A stretch of DNA of 64,000 nt from Eopsaltria australis (taxonomy: Eukaryota > Chordata > Aves > Passeriformes > Petroicidae). The position numbers and the translations under genes were made by a program. Below, piece by piece: positions 48,901 through 62,619 of the stretch. The notes beneath the pieces were generated by a model, which worked only from the letters and a program-made list of their open reading frames with translations, had not been told where the DNA came from and ran no database searches. The stretch covers positions 2,852,001-2,916,000 of the forward strand of contig JAVTVJ010000070.1 in assembly GCA_034509425.1 (NCBI GenBank), written 5' to 3'. Within the stretch, counting starts at the first letter, position 1. Every line of letters starts with the position of its first letter.

Positions 48901-50908
48901 ATAGGATAAGTCCTGATTCAAGACAGGAGAATCATAAACAATCCTACGAGTGCTGAAACCTTTTCTCTTCCTGAAATGCCATCAAAAGAGCAGGTAAGTG
49001 AGACAGGGTTTAATTTTCTCTAAGTGACTTAAAAGTACTTTACTTCCGTGTGTGGTGGTCTGTTTGTGAGACAGGCAACAACCTGCAGTGTGTCTTGTAC
49101 TGGGAATCTTAAAGAGGATTAACAAGTATCAGACTTGCTTTGACAGGCCTGCAGGGAAAACAACACCGAAGGAAGAATGGATGTTGTGACTTCTTCCACT
49201 TATTCTGTGAACACAGAGGGTGTGAATGCTAGAAGGGTGTCTGCAAATCACGCAAAATGAGGAGCTATCAAATCTTTTCCATGGAAGGGTTGGGCTCTAG
49301 CTCTGCCACAGGCTCTCAGAAGTGGGGGTAAGACTGTGACGCTGAGTTCGTAGCCCTGTGCCTGCAGCTGTTCCAAAGAGGACAAGCTTTTTCAGCCCTG
49401 CAAGCATCGTGGCTTCTTCCTAACGACCACATCTGATTCAACTGAGATGGTGGAAGAGACCTGTCTTTTTCAGGATGAAAGCAGCTGTGGTATCGATACC
49501 TCTGTGGGAACAGTGGCAGAATGGGCAGAGCTAACCCTCAGGGCTTGCACCCGGGTGGATTGCAGCTTACCAAATCAGCTAACCAGTTTGACTGTGCATT
49601 GCTCAAAGCCTCACTGTAGACAGATTTTTCCCTTTATTTTTGTGGAAATTTGTTTAAAAATGTATTTGCGCTCAAGTTAAGACTTTGTCTGCCAAGTTTC
49701 GCCCAGAAAACATTTTTACAGCCAAGTTACAAACCCCTCCAAGTAAGGGTACACAGAGTAGCAATGGAGAGAGCCTAAAGCATAATGGCACCAGTTAGCT
49801 CCCTGAGAATACCATCTTTGTGATCTGTTATCTTTCTTTGCCAGCTTCAGTTTGACATTTCATGAGAGCTGGGCTGGGTAATTCATTTTGAGCTTAGTTT
49901 TGGACTTAGTTATCAAAATAGGACAGTAAAGTTCTCAAACATGCTGTATGTTCTTGGAAAACGTTGCAGAAAGACAAATATTTCACTTGGACTGAATGGA
50001 GATATAAATCTCACATAGAATGCCTGTCAGCAAATTTAGCTAATATGCTAATTGTCTGAGGAGTGGACTGATGGGATATCCTATCCTAAGACCTTAATGT
50101 GGAAAAATCCGTATCTGTCTTATACTGTGAATGTCATGTTAGCAAGATTCATATGCCCACTGAAATGCTTGTCTAATCACAGAAATAGTTTTGGTACTTA
50201 TTTATTTATTTTTAAAGCACCGATTTATTATCTGTATCTTTTAGTTTGGCCACAGAGTTTTCAGAATGTGAGTACTGACTGGGGTTAGCATGGGGACCAT
50301 TAAATATTTTTGAGCATATTGTTTTAATTGATGATAGCTTGCTAGCAGAAGCAGTATTTATCTAGCAATTACAAGGCCAGTACTAAGGCATGGAGAATTC
50401 TGCAGTCCTGTTTTCATGGGTTATACAAATGCATCCCAAGGGATGTAATGATCAGTGCTTAATAAGTCCCTGCTGGTGTAGCTGGAAGTAAAGACTCCAC
50501 CAAAAGTTAGGCAGCACGTGCAGGTTAGCTCAGAGGAGATGCTCTTGCTCTTCCTGGGTACACCCAGCCTGTTTCCAGCCAGACAGCTGCTGCTCTCTGA
50601 GTGCTGTAGAACTGGCTGTCTTTTCACCCCTGAGAACTCACCTGAGATACACATAAACAGAACGTGATTGACCTTCAAACCATGTACAAGGGCCCATGAC
50701 AGACTCTGCAGACAATGTGTCTCTCAGGAGGTGACTTAGAGAGAGGAGATTAGGGCAATGCAAACTATAAAAGATGCATTTTTAAAATTCTAAAGTGGTG
50801 TCAGCATGGCACTCATCAGGGACTGGGAAAAAGATGGCTGGGAGCTGAAGAACTAACTATTCTGTTAGCAGTACACCATATTTTTCAGTCACTTCATGCC
50901 CATTTTTA
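45915..50908. other. Unique block, no gene seen
   Basis: 46500-46800 and 49240-49620 are slightly GC-richer, with short frames (71 codons at 46545-46760, 77 codons at 49447-49680) that match nothing I know. No repeats recognised. Confidence 0.5.
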
Positions 50909-51046
50909 CAGAATCATAGAAAATTCTGAGTTGGAATGGCCCCACAGGGATCATTAAAGTCAACTCTAAAGTGAGTGGCCTACACAGGGATCAAACCCAC
51001 AACCTTGGTGTTACTAGCACCATGCTCAACCAACTAGACTAAGGCA
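50909..51046 (-). mobile_element. tRNA-Ile-derived SINE with CR1 tail (TguSINE1-like), better preserved copy
   Basis: On the minus strand the head has an A box (complement of 51030-51042, TTAGTCTAGTTGG) and a B box (complement of 50987-50998, GGGTTTGATCCC). Between them is an arm matching tRNA-Ile, with the anticodon changed from AAT to AGT. The CR1-derived 3' part runs to the terminal complement of AGAATCATAGAAAATTCTGA at 50910-50929. Size (about 138 bp) and order match the copy at 51-186, which confirms a shared family rather than two decayed tRNA genes. Both copies have the same orientation. The pol III promoter boxes are close to consensus, but activity cannot be judged. Confidence 0.85.
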
Positions 51047-52800
51047 TTCTGGCTAATATTTAGTAGTTTTCTAGATAAAGTCAGCATAAAATACGAAAAG
51101 AGTGTCATGCCACTAGCATGCCCAGCACTTCAGGAGCATCTTCCAGAAATTCCCGGGTGTCTTATCTGCATCTCTTTCCCTCCAAGGACTGTGCATCAAA
51201 CACTGTTTGGAGAATAGATGCCCAGGATCTGTGTGCTATCATTGTACACCACTCACAGGTAGCTGTATTTTTGCTGTGATTTCTTCTAATGGAGAGAAGT
51301 CTGCATACAAAATTCAGATTTCTCCCAAAGCATTGTGGAGATGACCACTTTGCTTAAGGGAATGGTGTTCAGAGCTCAAAAAACAGTGCAAAAGGGAAGG
51401 GAATCTAAATATTACAGAGGTACAATTCTCTTCTTCTGTGAGGTTTTCAGGTCACTGTTGCCAAAAAGACCATGGCCAAAGTCTACCCTTTTTGCCCTTG
51501 GTGTGTCCCACTGATTTTACAGCAATAATTTTCTAACTGAAATCATTCAAAGTAAACATTCGTCTTGCTGGCTGCAGCATCTCTGTGTTAGCATCTCTCA
51601 AACTTGTGTTTCCATGAAAACTGACTGAACACCTGAAGAAAAACCTGGAAATAAAATGTGGGAAGTCTAGTAGCTATAAGATAATTACTGTGCTGGATAT
51701 TTTGCACAGCTGTGATTTAGTTATTGAGTGGACAATTGCTTGTAACGTCCATTTTAATAATGGGGAAAAAGGGTTATCTGTAGTAAAATGGACTGGGTTT
51801 TTTGCCTCTGTGGACGTGATAACAAGCTATAGTAATATTGCTATGATGGGGTTTTTTCACAGCTCCATGAAGAATTTGTCCATCTCTCAGAAAGAAATCC
51901 CTTCTCTGATCAACCTTACTAAACTTTCTAAACTTAAGAAAATTTTTGAAGTCGGGAGGTATTTGTCTGAGCATATATAGAACATATTATCAATTGTTTT
52001 TACACTTATAAAACACTAAAGTTTTCCGAGGACTTTTTCAATAGTACAATGGGTGTACTTCAGTGAGAAACAGAAAACTCTACATCTGAAAAACAGACAC
52101 CTTTCTTAAGCCACTGCTGTGACCATTTTTGTATTAGATTGGCAGAGAAATAGAAGTAGGCATTTCCTTTGACTGTGATAGAAAACTGGTTGTGTCACGT
52201 ATGAGTACTTTCAATATAAAAAGATAACGCATTCTGAAAGTTTTAGATTTTGTTTTGTTTTTGTGAAGAAAACAGTAGAGGGTTGTACATGAGACTTGCA
52301 GCCTAATTAAAATTTGTATTAAAATAAATTAAAACAAATGTAGATGTCTTATAGGACAGCCATGTGCATTACATCTATTTCTTCTAAGTAGCCACTGCAA
52401 CGACCAGAGCAGACAGTAGATGTCAAATCCTTTTGTTGCTGCTTTTCTTTCCAGAACAATAATAGCAATGCGGAAACAGCACATGGTTTTTCTAAAGTTA
52501 TATTAGACATATCTGATCTTCATGTTTGCAGTAATCTGACTTTGGCAGGCTTTTTAAAGACGGGTTAGGGAGTATTACATTAGACAGTGGTGCTAGGCAG
52601 CCAAACTTATGATATTTTGCAGTTCCAGAAAAGAAAGTTCAGCACAGCCAAGATCTGAACAGAACAGATATTGTATATTAAAACAGGCTGGAAAACCTAA
52701 GAGAGAAATATCCAAATGTTGCCCAACTGAGAGATTGCATTGGCAGCTTGCATGGAGCTGAAGATCTAAATCAGATATGCAGAAAATGGGGAGATTGTAA
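51047..52800. other. Unique sequence, no feature seen
   Basis: The 96-codon plus frame at 51690-51980 has no known domain. No transposon recognised. Confidence 0.55.
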
Positions 52801-52833
52801 TCCCTTTAATAAGGGAAGTATGCCCTGTGGGGG

Positions 52834-52852
52834 ACTACTCCTCCCAGCATGC
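52834..52852 (+). promoter_or_regulatory. ZNF143/THAP11-like binding motif
   Basis: ACTACTCCTCCCAGCATGC matches 16 of 19 positions of the known ACTACAATTCCCAGCATGC element bound by ZNF143 (STAF) and THAP11; the three mismatches are in the central triplet. A small inverted repeat, TCCCTT...AAGGGA, lies just upstream (52801-52816). In other vertebrates this motif occurs at promoters and inside some old transposons. There is no promoter evidence here, so it may be a transposon-borne or chance site. Confidence 0.45.
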
Positions 52853-55800
52853 AACTGCAAAATGCCATAGATCTCAGCCGCCCTTAAGCATTAGGGCTGA
52901 AAAGCATGCAAAATTGCTTTGACACAAATAATCCTATATACAAAGTGGAGGCCATTGCCTCAGATGCTGCTAGAAAACAAGTCTCCTGTCCCTGTCCAAA
53001 AGGGATGGCAGGGATGTGATATTATGCTGATGAATATTTTTGTCTAGTTGCACATCATTTACAAAGCTGTTTTGAACTCATCATTGTTATTTGAGTTATG
53101 ATTCTCTGTAGGAGAAATTTATTGAAATGATACTTTAGTCAGTAGAGAAAATAATTTTTATTTTTGGCAGGGAGAAAATGGTATATTATAAAAACAAAGA
53201 CAAATAAAGGAAATGGGCAACAGCTTCACTTTAAAATGGAAAATAAGCAATGTTTCTAAAAAATAAGTTGAAAATTAAGGGATGATTCAACAAATAAAAA
53301 TTATTTAGGAGTATAGCTTTTCAAATTAAATTAAAATCTGTCAAAAATGCAAGAAAACCTTGAGCTGTATATCATTGTTTTACTGATATCACCTTCCCAG
53401 ATAACTGCAGGGACAGACACTGACTTCATGTAGTTAAAAATGTGTCCTGCAGTGATGGCCTCCTCCAGATGCCTGTCTGCAAACATCTTTTTAGGGGAAG
53501 AGATTGCAACTCCACTTTGATACCAAAAATAAGTTTTCTCATTGCTGTTTAGCTGTTCTGCATTGAGTGACTGAATGCACATATATATTCCCAGATAAAA
53601 TCTATAGTGAGGTTGAGACCATACATAGCAGTGATTTGGCATAAAATCCTTTCATGAGGCTGTTGAGGTATTCCTAAATCAAATATTGTAGGGTCAGAAA
53701 GTCTTATAAATACAAGATTAAAAAAAAACCAAAATAGAATCATATATATTTTCACATGAAAAGCCACCAAACAACCATACCTCTGCCTCAATATAATGCA
53801 ACATATTAGGTTTTTAATAGACATTTTATTAATTATAATCTGATCAAAGATCAGAGCAAAGGATTCTAATTCTTTCCTTTCTCTGTGTCTGGAAAACTGA
53901 GTCTTCCCTTCTAGGTGTCCTCACATAAAATAAACACAGTCATATTAATTTTAACCCACTTCTGTAAGTTGCTTGAGATATGTTATTTCCCTTAATGAAT
54001 TTTTACAGTAACTCCAAAACATGGTACCTTTTATCACCAAAAAAAAAAAAAGAAAGGCAGTAAACACAATGCAGCTTTAGTTGCACTCCAAAGCTTCTTT
54101 TTGCTGAAGAACTTCTTTAAAAAAGTCTTTATTGCCACATCATAGGAGAATGCTAGAGGATTTGCAGCAGAAGGCTGCAATGTCTAATTTCATATTAGAT
54201 GACATGCAGTGCTTTTCACTGCTTTATCAGATATTTATTTACTCTTATAGACTTCTTTGAAGAAGGGAGCAATCAGCAGGTTTGGCTTCAGGCTGGAGTG
54301 CTGCTAACATTTCTAGAGTCAGTTCCCTGCCCCTTGCCTGGTTTCCTGTGCATCCACAAACCTCACTGCTTCTCCTGGCAGGTTTTTCCCCATTTCTGCA
54401 CTCCAGCCTCTGTCAGCCCTTCAGAGCAGATCTGACTGAAGATTGCTTCCTTTGCTCACTGCTCTGTTAGCACGCAGAGGGAAGCTGCGGTCAGGGTTAA
54501 AAGAAACCCTTGAAACAGGATTCCAAAAAATGGAGGGAAAAGCCTCCCTCTACTGAAACGGCTGCCAGCTGAGGAATTTCCTGAGGAATGACAAGGACAG
54601 CCATTGTGGCAGCTCCTTGGGTATTGCCTCTACCACAACACTGCCAGCTCTGCTGGTGAGGGAAGTTCACAGGGGATGCTCCACGTCTGAAGCTGCTTTG
54701 GACACCCGTGCTGTGCTGGGTTTATTTTCAGAAAATTGACTCTGTGGACAGGCAACAGTCAAGAGACAGGCCACAGATTGAGCCTTTAGTCACCAAACCT
54801 TTCCATTTGAGAAAAACAAAGTTACCCTGAGCCATTACACAGCAGGTCCTGCAGTGTTGAGTGCTTGCAGTCCTCCTGGGTTTTGCTGATGTTCATGGCT
54901 GGTGAGAAGGATTTTAGAAATATAAAAATGGAAAAGTGATCTTCAAAATGTCATTTTTAAGTTATCTGATCTATAATTATGCCTTTCTTTTCAAATCCAG
55001 GAACTGATCAACCTTTCTCTGTGGACATTATGTGAGCAAAAGCATCAAGCAGCCACCTAAGGCAGAGCAGACATACTCAAGCCAACCAAACTCATGGGAG
55101 ACATGTCACATTATAGATAGACATCTCTTCTGGTGGTTCTGAATGTACTGTAATTTTACAGGTAAGCTTCTATTATAAATACCCTTTCAAGCAGCCCATC
55201 TTTCCACCTTCACTGAGAAAAAACCTTGGTAAGACTTTTTTTTCTGATGCTCCCTCCCAGTTCAGGTATGCTCTGTCTCATCTAAAGCCTTTAAATGCTT
55301 TTCTGAAAGACATACCTATGAAATCCTACGAAAGCCTCAGCTCAGATGCTGTGAAGTTCAGTTGTTTGTCTCTTCTCTGCCATTCTGCTCCCAGGGTACT
55401 TTAAACAAATTGCCTTTAAAGGTACAGAAGGTCACAGCTCTGAGAAAAGAAGATTGTTAGGTCCAATCAAAATCGTAAGGATACAGAGATGCATTTCAAG
55501 AGGAGCCTAATTTTTAGCTGGCTGTCAAATTTTTTGCTGTATATCTGATGGTACTTGAGTCCAGCATTAAACACAACAGATATGGTCATTTTAATCTAAA
55601 AAAGCCCAAATGAATGCTGGTGATAAGAGTATCTCAGTACTCCAAATCTTTGTCACAGCCAAGCTGAAGACTGATTGAAGGGATTCTCTGTGCATTTATG
55701 TACTTAGGCATAGTTAAATCCCTCACTATAATTAATCACTTAATTTTGGTTAAATCCAGTACAGTATGAGTTTCCAGGGAAGTGCTGAGTACCAGCCATT

Positions 55801-57301
55801 TGCTGAACCAGTCACAAATGGAGGGGCATGCAGCACAAGACAGTGGTAGTTTCTATATTGTTCTGGAATATGGGTGCTTTCTCAAGAGGGAGCCATAATA
55901 AGATTACATGAAAGATAATTCATACTGTAAATATGAAATATTTTGGTCATTAAAAGAAAATCAATTAAATATTTTACCATGCTTCAGTGTGGAACCATGT
56001 GCAGCTCCTTCCACATGGAATGAACTGAGAGTACAGTCAAACCTGTTCTTCCTTCAGATGCAGAAAAGACTGACTTAAATAGACCTTTTTGGAATACGTT
56101 GTGTTTAAAAACGGGGTGAAATCACAATCGTAGCAAACACAGTGACTACATTTCCTTTGACTTTAATGGATGAAATTTTATCTCAAGAAAGCTAGTCAGA
56201 AAACCAGCAACTTACCTGACTCATCTGCAAAAGAAAGAATAAATATTCCCCATATATCATTATTATTAATCTGAAAAAGTGCACCACAAATGCAGGTAAA
56301 GCTCTGAATCAGGTTATCCTCTTGATAAGCACTGAAAGCAAATTTCTCTTTCCACAGCAAACCAGTAGAAATGTTGCCAATACAACCTTTCCTGCTTATG
56401 GAGATAACAGTAATGAATGAAAGGTCTATCAAGACTATATAATAGTTTAAAATACAGCTTTGTCTCTCTTGACATCTGCACAGACTAAATGAGTTGTTGA
56501 AGGATTTGAGCAGTTTTACAGAGTATATTAAGTTTCAGGACTTACACACAAAAAATATTCATTTGGTTACATGTTGGAAATCCAGAGCCAACAATAACTT
56601 TGGGATTTATTAAAAGCAGGCCACTGTTTTAATGGGAAAATATTTTTATGCTATGAGCAGTAATGACTTTTTTATAAGTCTTGTAAAAACTCAAAGAAGA
56701 GCAGTGAAGATTCTTGGGATGGATGAATTTTGCTGCTCTTGACTCAATTAGTATAACAAATATTTTTTTTGAAATGGACACAGCACCTGTTTCATTTACA
56801 AGCAGGAAAACTAGAGCTTTATTTACTATTTTTGTGGTAGAAAGAGGCTATAAAAACTAAAGATGAGCAGGTGTTAACTGATGCTCTGTGACACCCTACT
56901 TGTGGGTATCCTGAAATTGTCCATTTCTAATAGAACCATCAGCTACCTGGCAAGATTTCGGTAATACAGAAAATTATTACTACAGATTGTATTTCACTCC
57001 ATCTGTCACACTGCATTAGGCTGCCATTGCACTGTCTCTCTTGGAACTGCCCTTTCGTCTGGATTTCTCCTGATGTACAACAAAGTTTCCGACCACACTG
57101 AGGCAGGAGTTTTAGTGCATGGTTTTGTTCAGACAAACGGTTACACTCCCAGTGTGCCTGTGAGGAGGTTCCCTTCTCATCCTGCTCAGCTGAACTGGGT
57201 GATAGACATCTGTGCCCACTGCTGAGCCACTTACTGAAAATACCCAGGCTGTCACAAACAGCCTAGGCTGGTCTCTGCTCTCAATTCCAAACCCAGTTTT
57301 T
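52853..57301. other. AT-rich unique block, no gene seen
   Basis: No exon recognised. It contains a 13-nt A run near 54040-54052. The 103-codon minus frame at 53331-53642 shows no motif. Confidence 0.55.
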
Positions 57302-57489
57302 GGAAAGGAAAGGAAAGGAAAGGAAAGGAAAGGAAAGGAAAGGAAAGGAAAGGAAAGGAAAGGAAAGGAAAGGAAAGGAAAGGAAAGGAAAGGAAAGGAA
57401 AGGAAAGGAAAGGAAAGGAAAGGAAAGGAAAGGAAAGGAAAGGGAAAGGAGAGAGGAAAGGGGAAAGGAAAGGAAGGAAAGGAGAGGGA
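57302..57489 (+). repeat. (GGAAA)28 array in a 188-nt homopurine run
   Basis: Twenty-eight perfect GGAAA units from 57302 to 57441, then degenerate AGGGA/GGAAA/GAGAG units to 57489, with no pyrimidine on the plus strand. The 116-codon plus frame (KERKG) and the 196-codon minus frame (FPFLS) that cross it are artefacts of the 5-bp period. It has the purine strand on plus, opposite to the long tract at 16975-17542. Confidence 0.98.
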
Positions 57490-60400
57490 CCTACATTTAG
57501 GCAGGGGATTTGAATTGCTTGTACTCAAGGCATTTTGTTTCCTCATTTCTATCAGATCTTGACCATTCAGTATTGTAATATGTTCCTGTTGGGACATAGT
57601 TGTTTCATTACTTTGCTTTCTACTGCACATGAAATTTAGACTGTAATGTGATAAGCTTCTGTTTAGCTTTTGCTGGATCCATTCCACTGTTTTGTCCTCC
57701 ATTTACACTCTAAGGGTAACATGGCTGGAGAAATGTGGTATTCTGAAATTACAGAAAGTTACATTGTTAGTTTGGGTTTTTTTTCATATTTGTTGGAAAG
57801 ATATTGAACTTCAGAAAAAGCTGCAGTTGTGGTGAGAACACTTAAAATAGAGCAGTGTCTGCTACAGCTTCTGCATGTGTGGGTGGTGTGGGTGGGAATT
57901 CCCCAGTAACTGATGCTCTGCGCAACCCTGAGGTGTTAACTCCTTCCCAAAGGATACCCTATGTGTATCCTATTCTATCCTGCAGCTTCCTCAGACAAAT
58001 CACCTTCTGCCAAATGAGTTTCTACCTTCTTCAATGTTGAAATATACTAATTTCTACCACCTTCTCTGCCTCAGAAAATCTATGTCTATGGCCATATGGA
58101 TACAGTGTCCCAGATCTTTCATGTGCAGTTTCTATTGACTATCACTTAAACTGTGGCATATGTTTAACTCACCTGAATCAACAAATCTAGCTCCACAACC
58201 AAAGGTTCATGGTGGTTATAACAGATATACATCCACCTACCAATCACAGGAAGTTCTCCTAGCTTCTTCTTCCATTCTGTTTGTCTCTTCAATGTCCTTT
58301 GGCTTGGCTGTAAGCATTTTTTCCAATATTTCTTTCATATTCCTGTACTTCTAAGGAGAACTATTGCAATGTACACTTGTAACAACTTTTGTCTATCTAT
58401 AGCTCATCAGGGTAAATATTTCATCTGTCCTTTAAGTTGTAATGATGGCCTTCTCTCTTCTATTTGAAGCAACTGTAAAAAAATTGCCTTTTTCGGGAAG
58501 GGCAATTTTGAAACTCAGAACGATCTTTGTTGCTCCTTATATTCCCTAAGGCACTTAACAAGGTAAATTTACATCATCACTTCCCATAATAAGTCTTATA
58601 GACTCTCTTAATTGATTCACCTCTTTCAATCTGATCACAAGACACTCGCACATCAACAAACATGGTAAGGCTAGATGGGAATTAGCAGAAAAAAGCTATT
58701 CTTCCCAATAGCTATTTATCTGTGTTCTTGCACCTGGGAATAAATGTGGGATGAAACACAGTGTATGGTTGTGAATAGCTCTTGCAAGGCAACTGATCTG
58801 AGCTTCCTTCATGGTGATTTGTTTGTGTTCTTGCATTTTTAAGATACCACTGCTGCTTTCTAGATGCCAACAGGGGAAAATATTTAATTGTTTCAGATAC
58901 CAGAACTGTTTCTTCAACAAAAAGCATTCCTCCTTCAGACTTCTGCATAGACTTGATTTGTCTTCCTGTGGGAATGGTTTTAGGCATACCTGGAAAATAG
59001 ATAACTTTTGTACTTGCTATAGTCTATTTCAATATACTCAAAGAACTGGGCACATTTTAGACTACCTCTTTGCTCACTGCTACTGAACAGAGGAAGGACA
59101 TGGACCTGGTGGCTGGGAGATGCTCTCTTGCTGCTTTCTCACTCAGAATTTTTCTGAGTGAGAACAAACATCAGGATCAGTTCTTGCTGCTACATTTTAA
59201 AGGCTGGTTGGACATTTACAGTTGCCCACAAATATTCTGTATGCATAATATCCTCAGGCAAATAATCTATATCAACTTCAGTGGAAGCTGGGAGATTTTG
59301 GAGCTCCCTCTGCATCTGTTTATGCATACACCCTGTGAGAAAATGCATTTTAATCATGCCATTGGGCTAGGAGCACTGTCAATGCACTTACCTGTATCTA
59401 ATCCTCCCCATGGCATATTAAAATTGCAAACTCACCTAATATTCCATTGTGCATTGGAATGTGTGGATTTATGCAATGTCTGTGTTTATGTAGTTCATAT
59501 AGAAATATGCTGAATGTTTTTTAGATTTCAAAGTCACAAGCACAAAAGTTAGGGTAAATCAGTTGTACTTAAATATTTGCTACTCAGTGTATGGCTCCAG
59601 ACGATTGCTACAGCTCATAGTTGAAAGCCAACATATCCTATGCAGAATAAATTAGCTCCTGGACATTATGCAGTTCTCATCATCTTGAACTTCAGAAACT
59701 GAGGTAGCAGAATCATTATAATAATCATTATAAAATTAGGTTACAAAGAGAGAACCAAGATTTTTTGTTTGGTTGGTTCGCTTTTTGGTTTGTTTGTTTT
59801 GTTTTGATTTTTCCTCTTGCAATTAAACAATACTGGGGAAAATGAGGGGTCTCTAAAAAATTCATGTTTTTTATTCTGGTATCACACTAGAATACCTTCA
59901 TCACAGTTTATTTTATATTACAGTTACTCAATCTACAGAGAAGTTGTAGCCAAAAGAAGTGTAGTAGAAGCATGTAAGATAAGTAAATTTACAGTTAACT
60001 CCCCTGTATTTTCATATGCTAATGTATTTGGGATTAAATTTAACCTTAACTCTGTATTTTCTGAATTTAGGAAGCTAGTTTAAGATAATTGCACCATCTA
60101 TTTTTATTTCTCACTCTATGTTACTGTTATTTGCTTCTACCCATATATCTTCAAAAGAGAAAGTAGCTGATTAGTTCTTGCTTTCTGTTTAAACACGTAT
60201 ATGCTAACATTAACACTTGACCAATGTCGAGGCAGAGTTAAGGTAGACTGCAGAGATGAGTAAATATAAGGCAAAAACTATGTGCTTTGGGATCATGACA
60301 TCTTTTCAATATTAGAAAAGAACTGCTGCCAGAACCTCCAGGCTGATTCTCAAGGGAGAGGTGTGGAGAAACTTCTGGCTCTTGATTGAGACTTCAACTC

Positions 60401-62600
60401 AGTGAAAATTAAAACATTGAAGCCCACAAGGAAACTATTGCCAAAACCACAAAAATTGGACTTTTTGCTGAATAGAGCCTATAGAAAGTAATCTTTCATT
60501 CTGAGTTTAGAATGCAACAAGTAGTTTGTTTCAGCTGAACTCAAGATTGGAGTTGTACATGTTGTATCTTTTTACCTACTTATAAAGGAGGATCTTAAAA
60601 GAAAAAATACCTGGCACCCTCTCTGTGACCTTTGTTTTATTGGGAACAGTTTCCCACTGAAGACAAATAAACAGTAAGCTCACCCCATTACACCTGTATA
60701 GCCTCACCCAAAATAACATACTTCTTTGTATCTCCATAAAGGCCACAAGTGCACATGAAATTTAAAAAGAGGAGCTTAGCCAAAGAAGTGTGGTAGAAGC
60801 CTATAGCTTACCAAAGCAAATAACATCTCCAGCAATTTGAACAAATCTTTTGCTGGGATCTTCTGAAGATAAATACTCATCCATCCAGCTCCCTTCCTGT
60901 TTTGTAATGTCTCCCTGTCTAATTTAATAAATGCTTTCTTGCTGTTTCTTGGCATCTTCCAGAACAAGGAATGTAAACTGAAAAGACCATGGAGATTAGG
61001 GTTGGCCCAGGACTGCACAATGAATAATATCAGGAGACACAGAGACGAGCCTGTCAGCCCATACCTCTCGCCACGGCCTCTGCGAGGGAAGGTATTGCTC
61101 CATGGAGCATTGCTTCATGCTGTACAAAGCGGACTTTTGCTATACAATAGTTAAGACACATGGAAGTCAGAAGAAAAATGCACACTTTAACAGGTCAGCT
61201 GCTAAAACTACTACAGCACAGAAAAAAAAAGTCCTAAGGTAACAATAGGAAAGGTAATGCTGGAGAGAAAATAGTACAGCACAACAAGGATTGCCAAGAA
61301 TTACTGATATTATTATATGATCAGGTAGAACATGGCAGGAAAGGACAGTAGCTTCTGGATAAAGATATTTTATTTATTTATAGTCTATACTTGTCTATTA
61401 TTGTTTAAATTAATGAAACAGGATTTGTACTGTGACAGTTGCTCTCCAAAATGAGCACCTAAACTTTAGATGTCTACGGTGTTTAAAGTTAAGATAATTC
61501 CTTTTTAAATAGTATATCTCAAAATATACATGAAATTCATCTCTCTGTGAAGTGGGCTTCTACAGAAAGCCTGAGATTTATTTTCTATTCATTCATGGAA
61601 GAGCCATTGCTGTAGATGCACATAAGAAGGTGTACTTAAAACATTCATTAATTCTGCTTCTGGGTGGCCTTGGAAAACTATGAAGGCTCTTCAGACTAAT
61701 ATTTTGGCTTCATGTAGTTTTGCCTTTCAGAAATAGATCAGTATTGTCTACATGTTCATACAGCTTATTCTTGGATCTTTGAACTATCACAAGAGAGTAT
61801 TGTATTCATAAAAATTCAACGTTGAATGGCATTTATCTGCAGGTTACAGAACCCTTTGTAGAAGAGGAAAAGCTTTAAGGGCAAAACAGCACAATGTAGT
61901 GTGCAAAGAACAGCATGGTTTCTAGCATTGCCACTGGGGATTAGGTATTCCTGAATGAGATCAGTTTGGTGTAGATTTTCAGCTATTTGTCAAAGAGGGC
62001 AAAGCTACTCTTGCCTGTTATTGAATGATTTGAGATTTATTCAGAAAGATGAATGAATTCTTATTTATTAATATAATTAATTTCTTTATGGCTTGTTTCC
62101 AAAATTCTGTCTTTGCCCCCTTCTTATAAGGTCACTGCAGGGTTTTGTTTGACGTTAGAACATTTTGAGAGAGCACAACCCTCCCAAGATCCAAGTTCTC
62201 TTCAGTGCTCTTCAGGACTCAAGAAGACTGCTCAGCAGTACTCACTAGCTTATGTGCCCCTTTCCATTCATGTATTGCAACCTGTTACTGTTACCTCTCC
62301 TGATTGAAAAGTTCAGGTTAGTGGAAGAATATCCTGCATCATCTGTAATAGTCTTGGTCATACAGTGAGACCTGGGCAGTAAAACAGCAAAGCAACAGCA
62401 GATTGCCACCACAGACTGCCAGTCCTTTGGGAAATAGGTAGTTGGAGTTTCTGAGGTACCCTGAAATCACGTTTATGGCTGGAAGACCACTAAGATAAAG
62501 GTAAACAACTTCTTTTATTGTGGCATAATTCATTACAAAAATAATGTTTGAAAAATAAAAATTAATTGAGATAAAGTCATGCAAAACTAAAGATTATAGC
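57490..62600. other. AT-rich unique block, no gene seen
   Basis: No transposon recognised. A GT-rich low-complexity stretch lies at 59760-59815. The 147-codon plus frame at 59070-59513 is the longest open frame in the window that is not in a simple repeat; it carries no recognisable domain. Confidence 0.5.
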
Positions 62601-62619
62601 AAGGTACATGGAGGTATCC

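Noticed and set aside
50980..51046. Possible tRNA-Ile gene on the minus strand
   Set aside because: Same reason; the anticodon is changed and the CR1 tail follows directly.
57112..57702. 196-codon minus frame and 116-codon plus frame
   Set aside because: Both cross the GGAAA array, which is stop-free in several frames; the ends outside the array show no domain.
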